Shown in pieces: positions 42,683-51,681 of a DNA stretch of 64,000 nucleotides. Origin of the DNA: Alloscardovia macacae (GTDB lineage Bacteria > Actinomycetota > Actinomycetes > Actinomycetales > Bifidobacteriaceae); assembly GCF_002259705.1 (NCBI RefSeq), contig NZ_MWWT01000001.1, forward strand, positions 62,001 to 126,000, written 5' to 3'. The stretch's first letter is position 1. Every line of letters starts with the position of its first letter. A program made the translations under genes and the position numbers. The notes beneath the pieces were generated by a model. It saw nothing but the letters and a program-made list of their open reading frames with translations, made no database searches and was not told the origin of the DNA.

Positions 42683-44194
42683 GTGAGCGATACTGACCTC
42701 ACGCGAAACGACGTGAACGGCGCGGCCGAAACGAGCGCGGCGGAAGCACACACACACGAAGCACACACCGCCGCAGATAAGGGCGACGCGGGCTACGACA
42801 AAGCGCTTAAAGCGCGGCACATCCAGATGATAGCCATCGGCGGGTCCATCGGCACGGGCCTCTTCCTCGGCGCGGGCGGCCGCCTCGCGCAGGGCGGTGC
42901 GGGCCTCGTCCTCGCCTACGCCATCTGCGGCATCTTCGCCTTCCTCATGGTGCGCGCACTCGGCGAGCTGGCCATCCGCCGCCCGAGCTCCGGCGCTTTC
43001 GTGTCCTACTCGCGCGAATTCCTCGGCGAAAAGGGTGCGTACATTACGGGATGGATGTTCTTCCTCGACTGGGCCACCACCGTCATGGCAGATATCACGG
43101 CTGTGGCGCTCTACATGCACTACTGGTCACTCTTTAAACCGGTCCCGCAATGGGTGCTCGCACTCATCGCGCTGGCCGTGGTCTTCGTACTGAACATGAT
43201 GAGTGTGAAGATGTTCGGCGAGGCAGAATTCTGGTTCGCGGCCATCAAAGTGACCACCATCATCGCCTTCATGGTCATAGCCATCGGCGCTATCATCTTC
43301 CACGCACACACGGGCACGGCTGCAGACGGCACCGCGTATACGGCCGGCTTCCATAACATTACGAATTACGGCGGATTCCTGCCTCAGGGCCTGACCATCG
43401 TCTTCTCGCTCACCCTCGGCGTCGTGTACGCGTTCGGCGGCACGGAGATGGTGGGCGTGGCGGCCGGCGAGACCGCGGATGCGCAGAAGGTGCTGCCGAA
43501 AGCTATCAATTCCATGATCGTGCGCATTTTCGTCTTCTACGTCGGCTCGGTGCTGCTCATGGCTCTCGTTCTGCCGTATATGGCGTACTCCTCGGCCGAG
43601 TCCCCGTTCGTCACCTTCTTCTCCGGCCTGAATGTGCCGTACGCGGGAGACATCATCCAGGTGGTCGTGCTCACGGCCGCGCTGTCCTCGCTGAATGCGG
43701 GGCTGTATGCTACGGGCCGTACGCTGCGTTCTATGGCCATCGCGGGCTCGGGTCCGCGCTTTGCGGCGAAGCTGAATGCGCATAAAGTTCCGTTCGGTGG
43801 CATTATGATTACGTCCGCGCTCGGCCTCGTGGGCGTGGTGCTGAACGCGGTGCTGGCTGAGGATGCGTTTAACGTCATCATGGACCTGGCGGGCATAGGC
43901 ATCGCGGGAACGTGGGGCATGATCCTCGTCACGCACATCGCGTTTATGCGCCGCGTGCGTGCCGGCCAGGAGACGCGTCCGGCGTATCACATGCCGTGGG
44001 CGCCGTATAGCGACTACATTTCGCTGGCATTCTTCGCTATCGTCGTCGTGTCGAACTTCTGGAGCGAGTCCGGCCGTAAGACGCTCGCTTTGTTCGGCGT
44101 GGTCATCGTCGCGCTCGTCATCGGCTGGTTCGCCGTCCGAGGACGTATTAAGGCCAATCTACTCGACTCCATGCTAGATGAGGAGCAGAACTAA
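42683..44194 (+). CDS. Amino acid permease (APC family, AnsP-like)
   Basis: A 503-aa transporter with 12 helices. The AAT-type signature is KARHIQMIAIGGSIGTGLFLG followed by FLMVRALGELAIRRPSSGAF (each quoted as separate landmarks). Family members carry asparagine, GABA, lysine or aromatic amino acids. The start is GTG after AAGAAGGA. The asparaginase gene begins one base after its stop, so asparagine import is the best guess. The His/Thr-rich N-terminus (EAHTHEAHTA) is of low complexity. Confidence 0.85.
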   Translation: MSDTDLTRNDVNGAAETSAAEAHTHEAHTAADKGDAGYDKALKARHIQMIAIGGSIGTGLFLGAGGRLAQGGAGLVLAYAICGIFAFLMVRALGELAIRRPSSGAFVSYSREFLGEKGAYITGWMFFLDWATTVMADITAVALYMHYWSLFKPVPQWVLALIALAVVFVLNMMSVKMFGEAEFWFAAIKVTTIIAFMVIAIGAIIFHAHTGTAADGTAYTAGFHNITNYGGFLPQGLTIVFSLTLGVVYAFGGTEMVGVAAGETADAQKVLPKAINSMIVRIFVFYVGSVLLMALVLPYMAYSSAESPFVTFFSGLNVPYAGDIIQVVVLTAALSSLNAGLYATGRTLRSMAIAGSGPRFAAKLNAHKVPFGGIMITSALGLVGVVLNAVLAEDAFNVIMDLAGIGIAGTWGMILVTHIAFMRRVRAGQETRPAYHMPWAPYSDYISLAFFAIVVVSNFWSESGRKTLALFGVVIVALVIGWFAVRGRIKANLLDSMLDEEQN

Positions 44195-44195
44195 A

Positions 44196-45209
44196 ATGCG
44201 TATACACGTGACCTATACCGGTGGAACCATAGGCATGGTGGATTCGCCGAAGGGGCTGATTCCGGGAGCGGACCTCCACGGCTGGCTCTCCTTGATTCTG
44301 AAGGGGACGCAGCTGGGCGAGGGGAATGTGACCATCACCGACCTCGACCCGCTTATCGACTCTTCGAATGCCACTCCAGATAACTGGCAGGCCATCATCG
44401 ACGACCTGTGGATGAACCACGATGATGCGGATGCTTTCGTGGTTCTTCACGGTACAGATACCATGAGCTACTCTGCAGCCGCTCTGAGCTATGCTCTGAC
44501 CGACTTCGGAAAGCCTGTAGTGCTCACGGGCTCGCAGCTGCCGCTGGGCATGGTGGAGACGGATGCGACGGCGAATGTGACAGGTGCGCTGAATGCGACG
44601 TTATCGCATCGTGCCGATGGGGTGACTCTCTTCTTCGGACACCACCTCTTCGCAGGAAACCGTGTGACGAAGAGCTCGTCCTGGGCTTTCGAGGGCTTCT
44701 CCTCTCCAGCCACGGGGCCTCTGGCGCGTACAGGTGCTCCGTGGCGCTGGTATCCGGTGGAGCGAGCAGGGTGTGGCTGGGCGGATCCTCAGCCATATAC
44801 CCGCCATGATGTAGTAGTGCTGGACATGGTGCCAGGCATTACTGCTGAGCGCCTTTCGCATATCCTCAAGCCACGTCCAGAAGCCGTACTTCTGCGTGCG
44901 TATGGTGTGGGTAATGTTCCGTCCGATGAGCCGGGCCTTACCGATGTGCTGCGGGAGGCTATAGAGGATGGCGTGCCGGTGATAGTGGCCTCCCAGTGCG
45001 AGCAGTCCGAAGTGCTTCTCGGCCACTATGAGACGGGCGATGCCATAGCACGCGCCGGCGCTGTGGGAGCAGGGGACATGACTCTCGAAGCAGCATATGC
45101 GAAGATAGTCTTCCTCCTTTCGCAGGGGCTGCGTGGCCAGGAGCTCGCCTCCTGGGTGTGTAAGTCCATAGCGGGCGAGCTGACACCGGCGTATAAGGCG
45201 CTGCGGTAG
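44196..45209 (+). CDS. ansA: Type I L-asparaginase
   Basis: A 337-aa cytosolic asparaginase that hydrolyses asparagine to aspartate and ammonia. The first active-site threonine is in HVTYTGGTIGM, and the second motif is VLHGTDTMSYSAAAL; VPVIVASQCEQSEV is near the C-terminus. The ATG lies one base after the permease stop; an upstream in-frame ATG at 44178 lies inside the permease. A terminator follows. Confidence 0.92.
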   Translation: MRIHVTYTGGTIGMVDSPKGLIPGADLHGWLSLILKGTQLGEGNVTITDLDPLIDSSNATPDNWQAIIDDLWMNHDDADAFVVLHGTDTMSYSAAALSYALTDFGKPVVLTGSQLPLGMVETDATANVTGALNATLSHRADGVTLFFGHHLFAGNRVTKSSSWAFEGFSSPATGPLARTGAPWRWYPVERAGCGWADPQPYTRHDVVVLDMVPGITAERLSHILKPRPEAVLLRAYGVGNVPSDEPGLTDVLREAIEDGVPVIVASQCEQSEVLLGHYETGDAIARAGAVGAGDMTLEAAYAKIVFLLSQGLRGQELASWVCKSIAGELTPAYKALR

Positions 45210-45228
45210 GGACGTTTATGAAAATGTG

Positions 45229-45262
45229 AAGTGTGGTGTTATACAGTAGCACCACACTTTTT
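45229..45262 (+). terminator. Terminator after ansA
   Basis: Arms AAGTGTGGTG (45229-45238) and CACCACACTT (45250-45259) form a perfect 10-bp stem followed by TTT. Confidence 0.9.
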
Positions 45263-45427
45263 ATGTGCAGATGTGGCACGCTGGAGTGCCAGACTATAGA
45301 GCACTTACTATACATCCGTAAGAATACGTCAACTCCACGAATAAATTCACATAATATTTTCCCGAGACACTCTGTACCCCATCTGCTACCCTAGTAGAAT
45401 GGGAGAGGGAAATAATGGGAGGATACT

Positions 45428-47332
45428 ATGTGTGGCATAGCTGGCTTTATTAATGACTTCTCCATGGAGGAGAAGCACGCTATCCTGACGGACATGACGG
45501 ATAGGATAGCGCATCGTGGGCCTGATGCGTATGGCGAGCATGTGGATGAGCATGCTGCGCTGGGCTTTCGCCGCCTGAGCATCATCGACCTCGCAGGTGG
45601 AGACCAGCCCATCTATAACGAAGATAAGTCCCTGTGCATCACGTTTAACGGCGAGATATATAACTATCAGCCTCTGCGTGAGGAGCTGCTCGCGCTGGGG
45701 CATACGTTCCGTACACATGCAGATACGGAAGTCATTCTTCACGGATACGAGCAGTGGGGCACGCATTTGCTGAACAGGCTTCGCGGTATGTTTGCTTTCG
45801 TCATCTGGAACTCGAAGACACACGAGCTTTTCGGCGCGCGCGACCACTTCGGCATTAAGCCGTTCTACTACGCACAGATGAACGGCACGTTTATGTACGC
45901 CTCGGAGATTAAGGCTCTGCTGGCGCATCCTCATTTCGAGAAGGAATTGAATAAAAAAGCGCTGAAGCCGTACCTCACCTTCCAGTACCCAGCGCTGCGC
46001 GAGACCTTCTTTAAGGGCGTTTTTAAGCTGCCAGAAGGCCACTACTTCACGTATAAGGACGGTCAGCTGGACATCCACGAGTACTATGACGAAGCATTCG
46101 AGGAGACGCGCCAGAAGCTCGATGACGTGGTGGATACTATAGACGCCACCGTCCAGGATTCGGTTCGCGCGCATCAGATAGCGGACGTGGAAGTGGGATC
46201 CTTCCTGTCCTCTGGCGTGGACTCGTCCTACGTGGCCGCGCTCGCACGCCCAGAACATACATACTCTATAGGCTTCGGTCAGGGCTCGTATAACGAGTCT
46301 CACCAGGCTCAGGAGCTGGCAGGCATGATTCATCTGAATAACACGTCGCGCGAGCTTACGGATGAGGAGGCATTCTCGTACTTCCCACAAATTCAGTGGT
46401 ATATGGATGAGCCAGACTCAAACCCATCCTGTGTGCCGCTCTTCTTCCTGTCCCAGCTGGCAGCAAAGGATGTGAAGTGTGTGCTCTCTGGCGAGGGAGC
46501 AGATGAGCTTTTCGCGGGATACATAGATTACGGTGTTCACACGCGCTCGAAAGCCATTAAGAAGGCTACGCATCTGCTGCAGATGCTGCCAGAAAGCACT
46601 CGCCAGGCCATAGGTCGTTTCGCGAAGGGAAAGACCTTCCACGGAGCCATGCACCTGTATGAAAATCTCGCTCCAGCACGCGAGAATTTCATCGGTCAGG
46701 CGCGTGTCTTCACCTGTGATGAAGCGGATGCTCTCGTCACAGATGAGTACCGCGATGCGCCGAGCGTCCAGTCCATCGTGGATGCGGTGTACGACCGTGT
46801 GGAGGCGAAGACTGCGCAGAAGAGTCAGAAGATTTCCGAGCTGAAGAAGAAGCAGTATCTCGACCTCCACCAGTGGATGCCGGGAGATATCCTTCTGAAG
46901 GCAGATAAGATGACCATGGCACATTCGCTCGAGCTGCGCGTGCCGCTGCTGGATAAGGAGCTTATGGCCGTGGCTCAGAAGGTTCCTACGCGTTACCTTA
47001 TTTCCGAGGAGAATACGAAGTACGCATTCCGTAAGGCTGCAGCCCGCCATCTTCCGGAAGCATGGTATAAGCGTGAGAAGCTCGGCTTCCCTGTGCCTAT
47101 CCGCCAGTGGCTGCGTGAGGAGAAGTTCTACACGGTAGTGCGGAGCCTGTTTGCGCAGGACTTCGTGCGCGAGTTCTTCGACCAGGATGCGCTGCTGAAG
47201 ATGGTAGATGATAATTTCGCGGGGAAGACGGACGACCGCCGTAAGATCTGGACGGTCTACTCCTTCCTCACCTGGTACTCCATTTACTTCCTCGGGGATG
47301 GGACGAAGCCGGACGTGCAGAAATTGGCCTAA
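45428..47332 (+). CDS. asnB: Asparagine synthetase (glutamine-hydrolysing)
   Basis: A 634-aa AsnB: the N-terminal glutaminase starts at catalytic Cys2 in MCGIAGF, with IAHRGPDAYGEH and FNGEIYNYQPLREEL; the synthase domain has the PP-loop FLSSGVDSSYVAA and LSGEGADELFAGY. It makes asparagine from aspartate and glutamine with ATP. It stands beside the asparaginase that does the reverse, which suggests separate control. Promoter DNA ahead (45263-45427) shows no gene. Confidence 0.96.
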   Translation: MCGIAGFINDFSMEEKHAILTDMTDRIAHRGPDAYGEHVDEHAALGFRRLSIIDLAGGDQPIYNEDKSLCITFNGEIYNYQPLREELLALGHTFRTHADTEVILHGYEQWGTHLLNRLRGMFAFVIWNSKTHELFGARDHFGIKPFYYAQMNGTFMYASEIKALLAHPHFEKELNKKALKPYLTFQYPALRETFFKGVFKLPEGHYFTYKDGQLDIHEYYDEAFEETRQKLDDVVDTIDATVQDSVRAHQIADVEVGSFLSSGVDSSYVAALARPEHTYSIGFGQGSYNESHQAQELAGMIHLNNTSRELTDEEAFSYFPQIQWYMDEPDSNPSCVPLFFLSQLAAKDVKCVLSGEGADELFAGYIDYGVHTRSKAIKKATHLLQMLPESTRQAIGRFAKGKTFHGAMHLYENLAPARENFIGQARVFTCDEADALVTDEYRDAPSVQSIVDAVYDRVEAKTAQKSQKISELKKKQYLDLHQWMPGDILLKADKMTMAHSLELRVPLLDKELMAVAQKVPTRYLISEENTKYAFRKAAARHLPEAWYKREKLGFPVPIRQWLREEKFYTVVRSLFAQDFVREFFDQDALLKMVDDNFAGKTDDRRKIWTVYSFLTWYSIYFLGDGTKPDVQKLA

Positions 47333-47353
47333 GCCTGAGAAAAGCCGAAAAAG

Positions 47354-48079
47354 CTACGCGCGCAGCTTCTGAGCCAGACGTATGGACTCGTCCACGAGCT
47401 CAGACTGCGCGTCGATGACCGGCAGCTCGGGCAGCGGGAACGCCTCGTTCAGCACGCTCAGCTCGGTGCAGCCGAGGATAAGCGCGTCGCAGCGGTACGC
47501 GCCGGACGGGTCGAGGAACGCGTCCAGCACCGCGCGGTACGCCTGCTCGTCGAGCCGCCCCGCGTCCTTCACGTCATCATAGATGAGCCGCGTGATGGCC
47601 GCCTGCAGCTCGTCCGACGGCTCCACATACGTGTATCCGGCATCCTCGATGGCCTTCTGGTAAGCGCCCGCCGTCCGCGTGCCCACCGTGGCGAGCAGAC
47701 CGACGCGGTGGAAGCGTTCAGCCGGATACTTTTCTGCCAATTTTTCCACTGCCAGCTTCGGCATGTGCAGAACGGGAACGTCAGTGAGCGCCTGGAAGCG
47801 GTCATAAAAGTAATGCGCGGTATTACACGTGAGCACGAGGAAGGACGCCCCCACAGCCGTAGCCTTCTGAATGTCATCAGCGATGACCGGGAACGGATCC
47901 TCCTCGCTCTTCTGAGTAATGAACGCCGTACGGTCCGGAACCGACGCATCATTAAAAACGAGGTAGTCCAGGTAGTCCTGGTCCTTCGCAGCCTCAGTAC
48001 GCGCATTCAGGACGCGGATGTACGATTCCGTAGCCAGCGTACCCATGCCACCGAGGACAGCAAAAAACGGACGTTTCAT
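47354..48079 (-). CDS. Aspartate/glutamate racemase family protein
   Basis: A 241-aa cofactor-independent racemase. Two catalytic cysteines are visible in LVLTCNTAHYFYD and ALILGCTELSVL, and the start reads RPFFAVLGGMGTLATESY, which fits the aspartate-racemase (RacD/YgeA) branch. ATG 48079 has GAGGTGG five bases upstream; an ATG three codons earlier is weaker. It lies just after the ATP-grasp gene on the same strand, which makes production of D-Asp for peptidoglycan its likely job. A 12-mer copy is at 47736-47747. Confidence 0.88.
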   Translation of the reverse strand: MKRPFFAVLGGMGTLATESYIRVLNARTEAAKDQDYLDYLVFNDASVPDRTAFITQKSEEDPFPVIADDIQKATAVGASFLVLTCNTAHYFYDRFQALTDVPVLHMPKLAVEKLAEKYPAERFHRVGLLATVGTRTAGAYQKAIEDAGYTYVEPSDELQAAITRLIYDDVKDAGRLDEQAYRAVLDAFLDPSGAYRCDALILGCTELSVLNEAFPLPELPVIDAQSELVDESIRLAQKLRA

Positions 48080-48121
48080 GTCTACCACCTCTCTTACTGA
48101 AAAGCCTAAGCTTCTATACTA

Positions 48122-48163
48122 CTACGTCGGCTCTTCTACGTCGGCTCTTCTACTTCAGCTCTT
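48122..48163. repeat. Three tandem 14-bp repeats at the end of the ATP-grasp gene
   Basis: CTACGTCGGCTCTT occurs at 48122 and 48136, and CTACTTCAGCTCTT at 48150. The third unit contains the TAG stop and last codons (ELK) of the minus-strand gene, so the downstream units look like duplications of the gene's own end. Confidence 0.85.
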
Positions 48164-49430
48164 CTTTATGGGTGAAGAACTGACGGTAACGGCGGATGTA
48201 GGCGAAGAAGATGCGGCGAATCATGAGCCAGCGCTTCACATTCATGTCGTCTTTCGACTCGAGCGTGGTGCCCCAGTTTCCCTCGCGCAGCATCTGCAGG
48301 CCGCGGGTCTTATCCTCTCCTGGGAGCACATATGTCTTAAAGATGGTGCGCGGGATCTCCAGCCAGAGCTTGTCTCCCTTACCGATGAGGGTCTCACCGT
48401 CGAATGGGGTGTCGAAGATGAGGTCTTCGGTAAAGTAGCGGGCGAGGTTAAAACCATTCAGCGTGACATAATAGCTCGAACGACCCTGACGGAGGTTAAT
48501 CTCGAAAAGCTTAAACTGGCCGTCACGCTCGTCATACTTCATGTCGAAATTCGCCACACCCTGGTAGCCGATGTCTTCGAGGAATGCCTTCAGCTTCAGG
48601 CAGATCTCCTCGTTATAATCCGGAATAATGGCAGCGTAGTTCCCCACGGCTTCCGGAGTCGGGTCTTCGAGGAGTGGGTGGCCGAGGAACATCATGCGCA
48701 CGTTATGATGCTGGTCCACATACGCATTCAGCACACGCATATGGGTATCATCTCCAGGAATGAAGTCCTGGAGGATCATACGTCCCTCATATCCTGCAGC
48801 GTAGGAACGCTGGATAAGCTCGTCGAGTTCTTCTGGCGTCTCGATGATGAATGCCTTCTTACGGCCGGGGAAGTCCACCTTCAGCCACGCTGCAGAATCT
48901 GCTGGTTTCATGGCCACAGGGAAGGCGAAAGGAAGGTCTTTATATTCGTGTGCTTCTACGGCTTTTTTATCGACGACCTTCGTGGCAGGGTGAGGGATAT
49001 CATACTTTTCGCACAGCTCATAGAAGCTGTTCTTCATGCTGAGCTGATGGTTCAGTTCAGGTGGAAGTGTGTTAAAGATGAAGTAATCTTTCAGCTGCTC
49101 GGCTGTCTGGCTCAGCAGGTTCGCGTAGACGTCTCCGCAGGGGATGAGCAGGAGCTTTACGTTAGGATGTTCGGCGCGCATCTGGCGGGCGTACTCGAGC
49201 AGGTGGTGTGCGAAACTCTCTGGCTGGTCGAAGTCATCAAAAGCGTGTACATCCACGAAACGGCTGTACTGTGTAGGCAGCATGTGGCTCTTCGCGAAGG
49301 AGATGGACTGGATACCATACTCTTCGTAAAAGGCACGTGCCATGCCGTACACGTTAATGTCACTTCCTGTCAGTACTGGCTGGAAGCCTAGTTTTTCTGC
49401 TGTATTTTCACCTGTAGTAGTCCGCTTCAT
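48150..49430 (-). CDS. ATP-grasp ligase, D-aspartate ligase-like
   Basis: A 426-aa ATP-grasp enzyme. Visible parts: an N-terminal Rossmann-like segment (LGFQPVLTGSDINVYGMARA), the ATP-binding FPVAMKPADSAAWLKV and MILQDFIPGDDTHMR, and the metal-binding KLFEINLRQGRSSYYV. It resembles the ligase that attaches D-Asp to the peptidoglycan stem lysine in enterococci and lactococci. The adjacent Asp/Glu racemase and asparagine genes support this. Bifidobacteriaceae have L-Lys/Orn cross-bridges with D-Asp in some species (family knowledge). The substrate is inferred. Confidence 0.75.
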   Translation of the reverse strand: MKRTTTGENTAEKLGFQPVLTGSDINVYGMARAFYEEYGIQSISFAKSHMLPTQYSRFVDVHAFDDFDQPESFAHHLLEYARQMRAEHPNVKLLLIPCGDVYANLLSQTAEQLKDYFIFNTLPPELNHQLSMKNSFYELCEKYDIPHPATKVVDKKAVEAHEYKDLPFAFPVAMKPADSAAWLKVDFPGRKKAFIIETPEELDELIQRSYAAGYEGRMILQDFIPGDDTHMRVLNAYVDQHHNVRMMFLGHPLLEDPTPEAVGNYAAIIPDYNEEICLKLKAFLEDIGYQGVANFDMKYDERDGQFKLFEINLRQGRSSYYVTLNGFNLARYFTEDLIFDTPFDGETLIGKGDKLWLEIPRTIFKTYVLPGEDKTRGLQMLREGNWGTTLESKDDMNVKRWLMIRRIFFAYIRRYRQFFTHKEELK

Positions 49431-49478
49431 AGAGTCTAGACTAGCATGGGTGGTGGGCGGTATGGAAAGAATGGAAAA

Positions 49479-49508
49479 CCGGAGGGGAGCAAGGGTGTTC
49501 CCCTCCGG
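49479..49508 (-). terminator. Terminator of the 47-aa membrane protein gene
   Basis: Perfect 10-bp arms CCGGAGGGGA (49479-49488) and TCCCCTCCGG (49499-49508), six bases after the stop of the small gene. The T-rich tail on the minus strand is short. Confidence 0.75.
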
Positions 49509-49513
49509 ACCCT

Positions 49514-49657
49514 TTAGCGACTCGTGATAATGTGGAGGACGATGAGAGCGATAACTAATCCCGAGATAATCGGATCAGTGTTCACCGCTAACGCGGTGGC
49601 TATCATCACTAGATACATCCATCGTGAGTCGTCATTGGGTTGACTATTATCTGCCAT
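49514..49657 (-). CDS. Small single-pass membrane protein (47 aa)
   Basis: A short frame starting ATG 49657 with AAAGGAT upstream encodes 47 residues: MADNSQPNDDSRWMYLVMIA, then TALAVNTDPIISGLVIALIV and LHIITSR. It has a polar N-terminus and two short hydrophobic stretches. It has its own terminator, so it is probably a real monocistronic gene. No family is recognised. Confidence 0.6.
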   Translation of the reverse strand: MADNSQPNDDSRWMYLVMIATALAVNTDPIISGLVIALIVLHIITSR

Positions 49658-50007
49658 GAGCAGAATCCTTTGCTATGTTCACCGCGTACCGCGAGGACAC
49701 GCGGTGCAGTGATGTCATGCACGGCTGTGCAAGACAAGAAGACATATCATCTCGTCAAAAATGTCGTCTTCTAGTAGCAAGTCTAGCGTATAATAAGAGA
49801 TATCAAGTTAGAGCATCGTCACGTCACTTCTTTTTAGGTGCGCAACTAAACTTTTCGTAGAAGTGATGGTTCTAGCTTGTAGGGCGTGGACTATTCGTCC
49901 TTGTGTTTACCGCGTAGGGGGTATCCAGTTTACTGGGTACCCCCGTGTGGTGTTTAGGACTGTAAGTTCCTATATGCCTAGTCGTTTTAAGAGAGTATAA
50001 AAGAGTA
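49658..50007. other. Gene-free segment with hairpins before the IS
   Basis: No convincing gene is seen. CACCGCGT (49680-49687) pairs with ACGCGGTG (49699-49706) just ahead of the 47-aa gene and may be its operator. GGGGGTATCCAGT (49917-49929) pairs with ACTGGGTACCCCC (49932-49944), a 13-bp stem with a two-base loop. A TATAAT lies at about 49790. The segment ends with the target duplication of the IS. Confidence 0.5.
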
Positions 50008-51414
50008 GACCTATAGGACAGATTGTGTGTATGGTTTTCTTGTTTTGGCGTGTATTTTCGAGGCGTGTCGGGTTTTTAAATCGGTGATGGGTTTTTAAAC
50101 TTTGGACACTATGTGTGTATATAACGCCGTGTGAGGCATTGTGTTTACTGGCGTGAGGACTGGTTTAAATTCTTGCGTGTGGTGTGGTTATGCTCGTTTG
50201 TATGAAAATACTAAAGTGTGGCTCGTGTGGCCAAGCAATGAAAAAGAACGGGTATACCAGTAGTGGTAAGCAACGCTGGAGGTGTTTTACGTGTCGAGTC
50301 TCGCGTACTGTAATCTACCAGACTCGACGAGCGTATTTCACCCAGTTTATTGACTGGTTAACGAGTAAAACAGAGCAAGCATCCATGAAGGGTAAAGGCC
50401 GTACATTTCGCCGGCATACCAGCCAGTTCTGGCAGTATTGGCCGATCCCCCGACAGGCTGCTTCGCCTAGTGATGTGGTATTTTGCGATGGTATTTATGT
50501 AAAACGACGTCTGGTTGTTCTTATTGCTCGTGGACGAGAGTATGTATCAGGCTGGTATCTAGCGCGTAGTGAAAACACGTATGCGTGGGAAAGTCTTCTC
50601 CAACGCATTCCTCCCCCAATTATGGTGGTCAGTGACGGCAGTAACGGGTTTGCCAGCGCTGTCAACACAGTGTGGCCATCTACGCGTATTCAACGGTGCT
50701 TATTCCACGTGCATAACCAGATTATACGGTGTACGACCAGGAAGCCTCAACTCCAAGCAGGCAAAGAACTCTATGCTCTGGCCGAGCGGATCGCGCGTCG
50801 TATGACCGCCAGTCAAGCCCAGCAATGGGTGAAAGACTATAACCAGTGGTGTCAAACCTGGGATGAGTTCCTGAAACAAAAAACAATCATTAATAAGAAA
50901 AGCGAGTATACACATAAACGGTTGCGTAAAGCACGCCGCGCGATTAACCAGCTTATTCGTGAAGGAACGTTGTTTACGTATATCGAGCTCGATCCGGATA
51001 ATCAGGGTCTTTATCCACACACGAATAACATGATTGAAGGAGGAGTGAACTCTCAACTTCGGGATATGATTCGATGGCATCGAGGCCTTCCCCTGAGTAA
51101 ACAAGCAAAAGCTATTTTCTGGTGGTGTACCCTGCATTCTGGTAAAAACATAGACCTCTACGAGCAGTTAGACACACTTCCCACAGACGAAACAATCACT
51201 GGTTTCTACGCGCAAGCCCACGAGAAGTACGAAGACGATAAAGACATGCGTTTATGGGGAGACCAACCCGTATGGGAAGAATTCCACACAAGCGCAAGAC
51301 CCTACTAAACCCCACACTATTTTTAGCAGAAACCTCTCAAAACAAAGAGGTCTTGCACACCACCGTGGAAGACCCCTAAACCACCCCAAATACACACAAA
51401 ATGTCCTATAAGCC
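50008..51414 (+). mobile_element. Insertion sequence with 8-bp target duplication
   Basis: The ends are imperfect inverted repeats: the left reads GACCTATAGGACAGATTGTG and the right, reversed, GGCTTATAGGACATTTTGTG, both followed by TGTAT. The octamer AAAGAGTA flanks both sides (50000-50007 and 51415-51422), as expected for an 8-bp target duplication. The single gene inside is an IS1249-like (IS256-group) transposase. Length is 1407 bp. The intact gene and exact duplication suggest a recent insertion. Confidence 0.85.
50202..51308 (+). CDS. IS1249-like transposase
   Basis: A 368-aa DDE transposase. An N-terminal zinc ribbon (CGSCGQAMKKNGYTSSGKQR, then WRCFTCRVS) is followed by FCDGIYVKRRLVVLIA (first Asp), VVSDGSNGFASAV (second Asp), CLFHVHNQII and NNMIEGGVNSQLR (Glu). 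This layout is typical of the IS1249 branch of the IS256 group. GTG and ATG codons up to 50184 are also possible starts. Codon usage (TTA, AAA) differs from the surrounding genes. Confidence 0.88.
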   Translation: MKILKCGSCGQAMKKNGYTSSGKQRWRCFTCRVSRTVIYQTRRAYFTQFIDWLTSKTEQASMKGKGRTFRRHTSQFWQYWPIPRQAASPSDVVFCDGIYVKRRLVVLIARGREYVSGWYLARSENTYAWESLLQRIPPPIMVVSDGSNGFASAVNTVWPSTRIQRCLFHVHNQIIRCTTRKPQLQAGKELYALAERIARRMTASQAQQWVKDYNQWCQTWDEFLKQKTIINKKSEYTHKRLRKARRAINQLIREGTLFTYIELDPDNQGLYPHTNNMIEGGVNSQLRDMIRWHRGLPLSKQAKAIFWWCTLHSGKNIDLYEQLDTLPTDETITGFYAQAHEKYEDDKDMRLWGDQPVWEEFHTSARPY

Positions 51415-51424
51415 AAAGAGTAAC

Positions 51425-51463
51425 AAAAAAGCCCCGAAAACCAACGTTTCCAAGGCTTTTAAC
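51425..51463 (-). terminator. Terminator of the tRNA-Ile/tRNA-Ala unit
   Basis: On the minus strand AAAAGCC pairs with GGCTTTT, with an inner GGAAAC/GTTTTC stem, and a T6 run follows. It directly follows tRNA-Ala. The IS target duplication lies 2 bases beyond, so the insertion spared the terminator. Confidence 0.7.
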
Positions 51464-51467
51464 CTAG

Positions 51468-51540
51468 TGGAGGTAAGGGGACTCGAACCCCTGACCCTCT
51501 GCTTGCAAAGCAGATGCGCTACCAGCTGCGCCATACCCCC
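51468..51540 (-). tRNA. tRNA-Ala (anticodon TGC)
   Basis: A 73-nt cloverleaf: acceptor GGGGGTA with TACCTCC, D-arm GCGC-AGCTGGTAGCGC, anticodon stem TCTGC-TTTGCAA-GCAGA with TGC, and T-arm AGGGGTTCGAATCCCCT-type sequence. Discriminator base A. CCA is not encoded. Confidence 0.96.
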
Positions 51541-51607
51541 GTCCGAAGAAAAAGCATACCACATACTGTGGATACCGACACGCCGCTTTGACTAATCAAA
51601 CCGAACG

Positions 51608-51681
51608 TGGGCCCGGAGGGACTCGAACCTTCGACCTCATCCTTATCAGGGATGCGCTCTAACCTGCTGAGCTACGGGCCC
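51608..51681 (-). tRNA. tRNA-Ile (anticodon GAT)
   Basis: A 74-nt cloverleaf: acceptor GGGCCCG with CGGGCCC, D-arm AGCTCAGCAGGTTAGAGC, anticodon loop CTGATAA with GAT, and T-arm loop TTCGAGT. It lies 67 bases upstream of tRNA-Ala on the same strand, an Ile-Ala pair without adjoining rRNA genes. Confidence 0.96.

Noticed and set aside
51401-51595. A 64-codon frame across the tRNA-Ala gene
   Set aside because: It is produced by reading the tRNA on the wrong strand.
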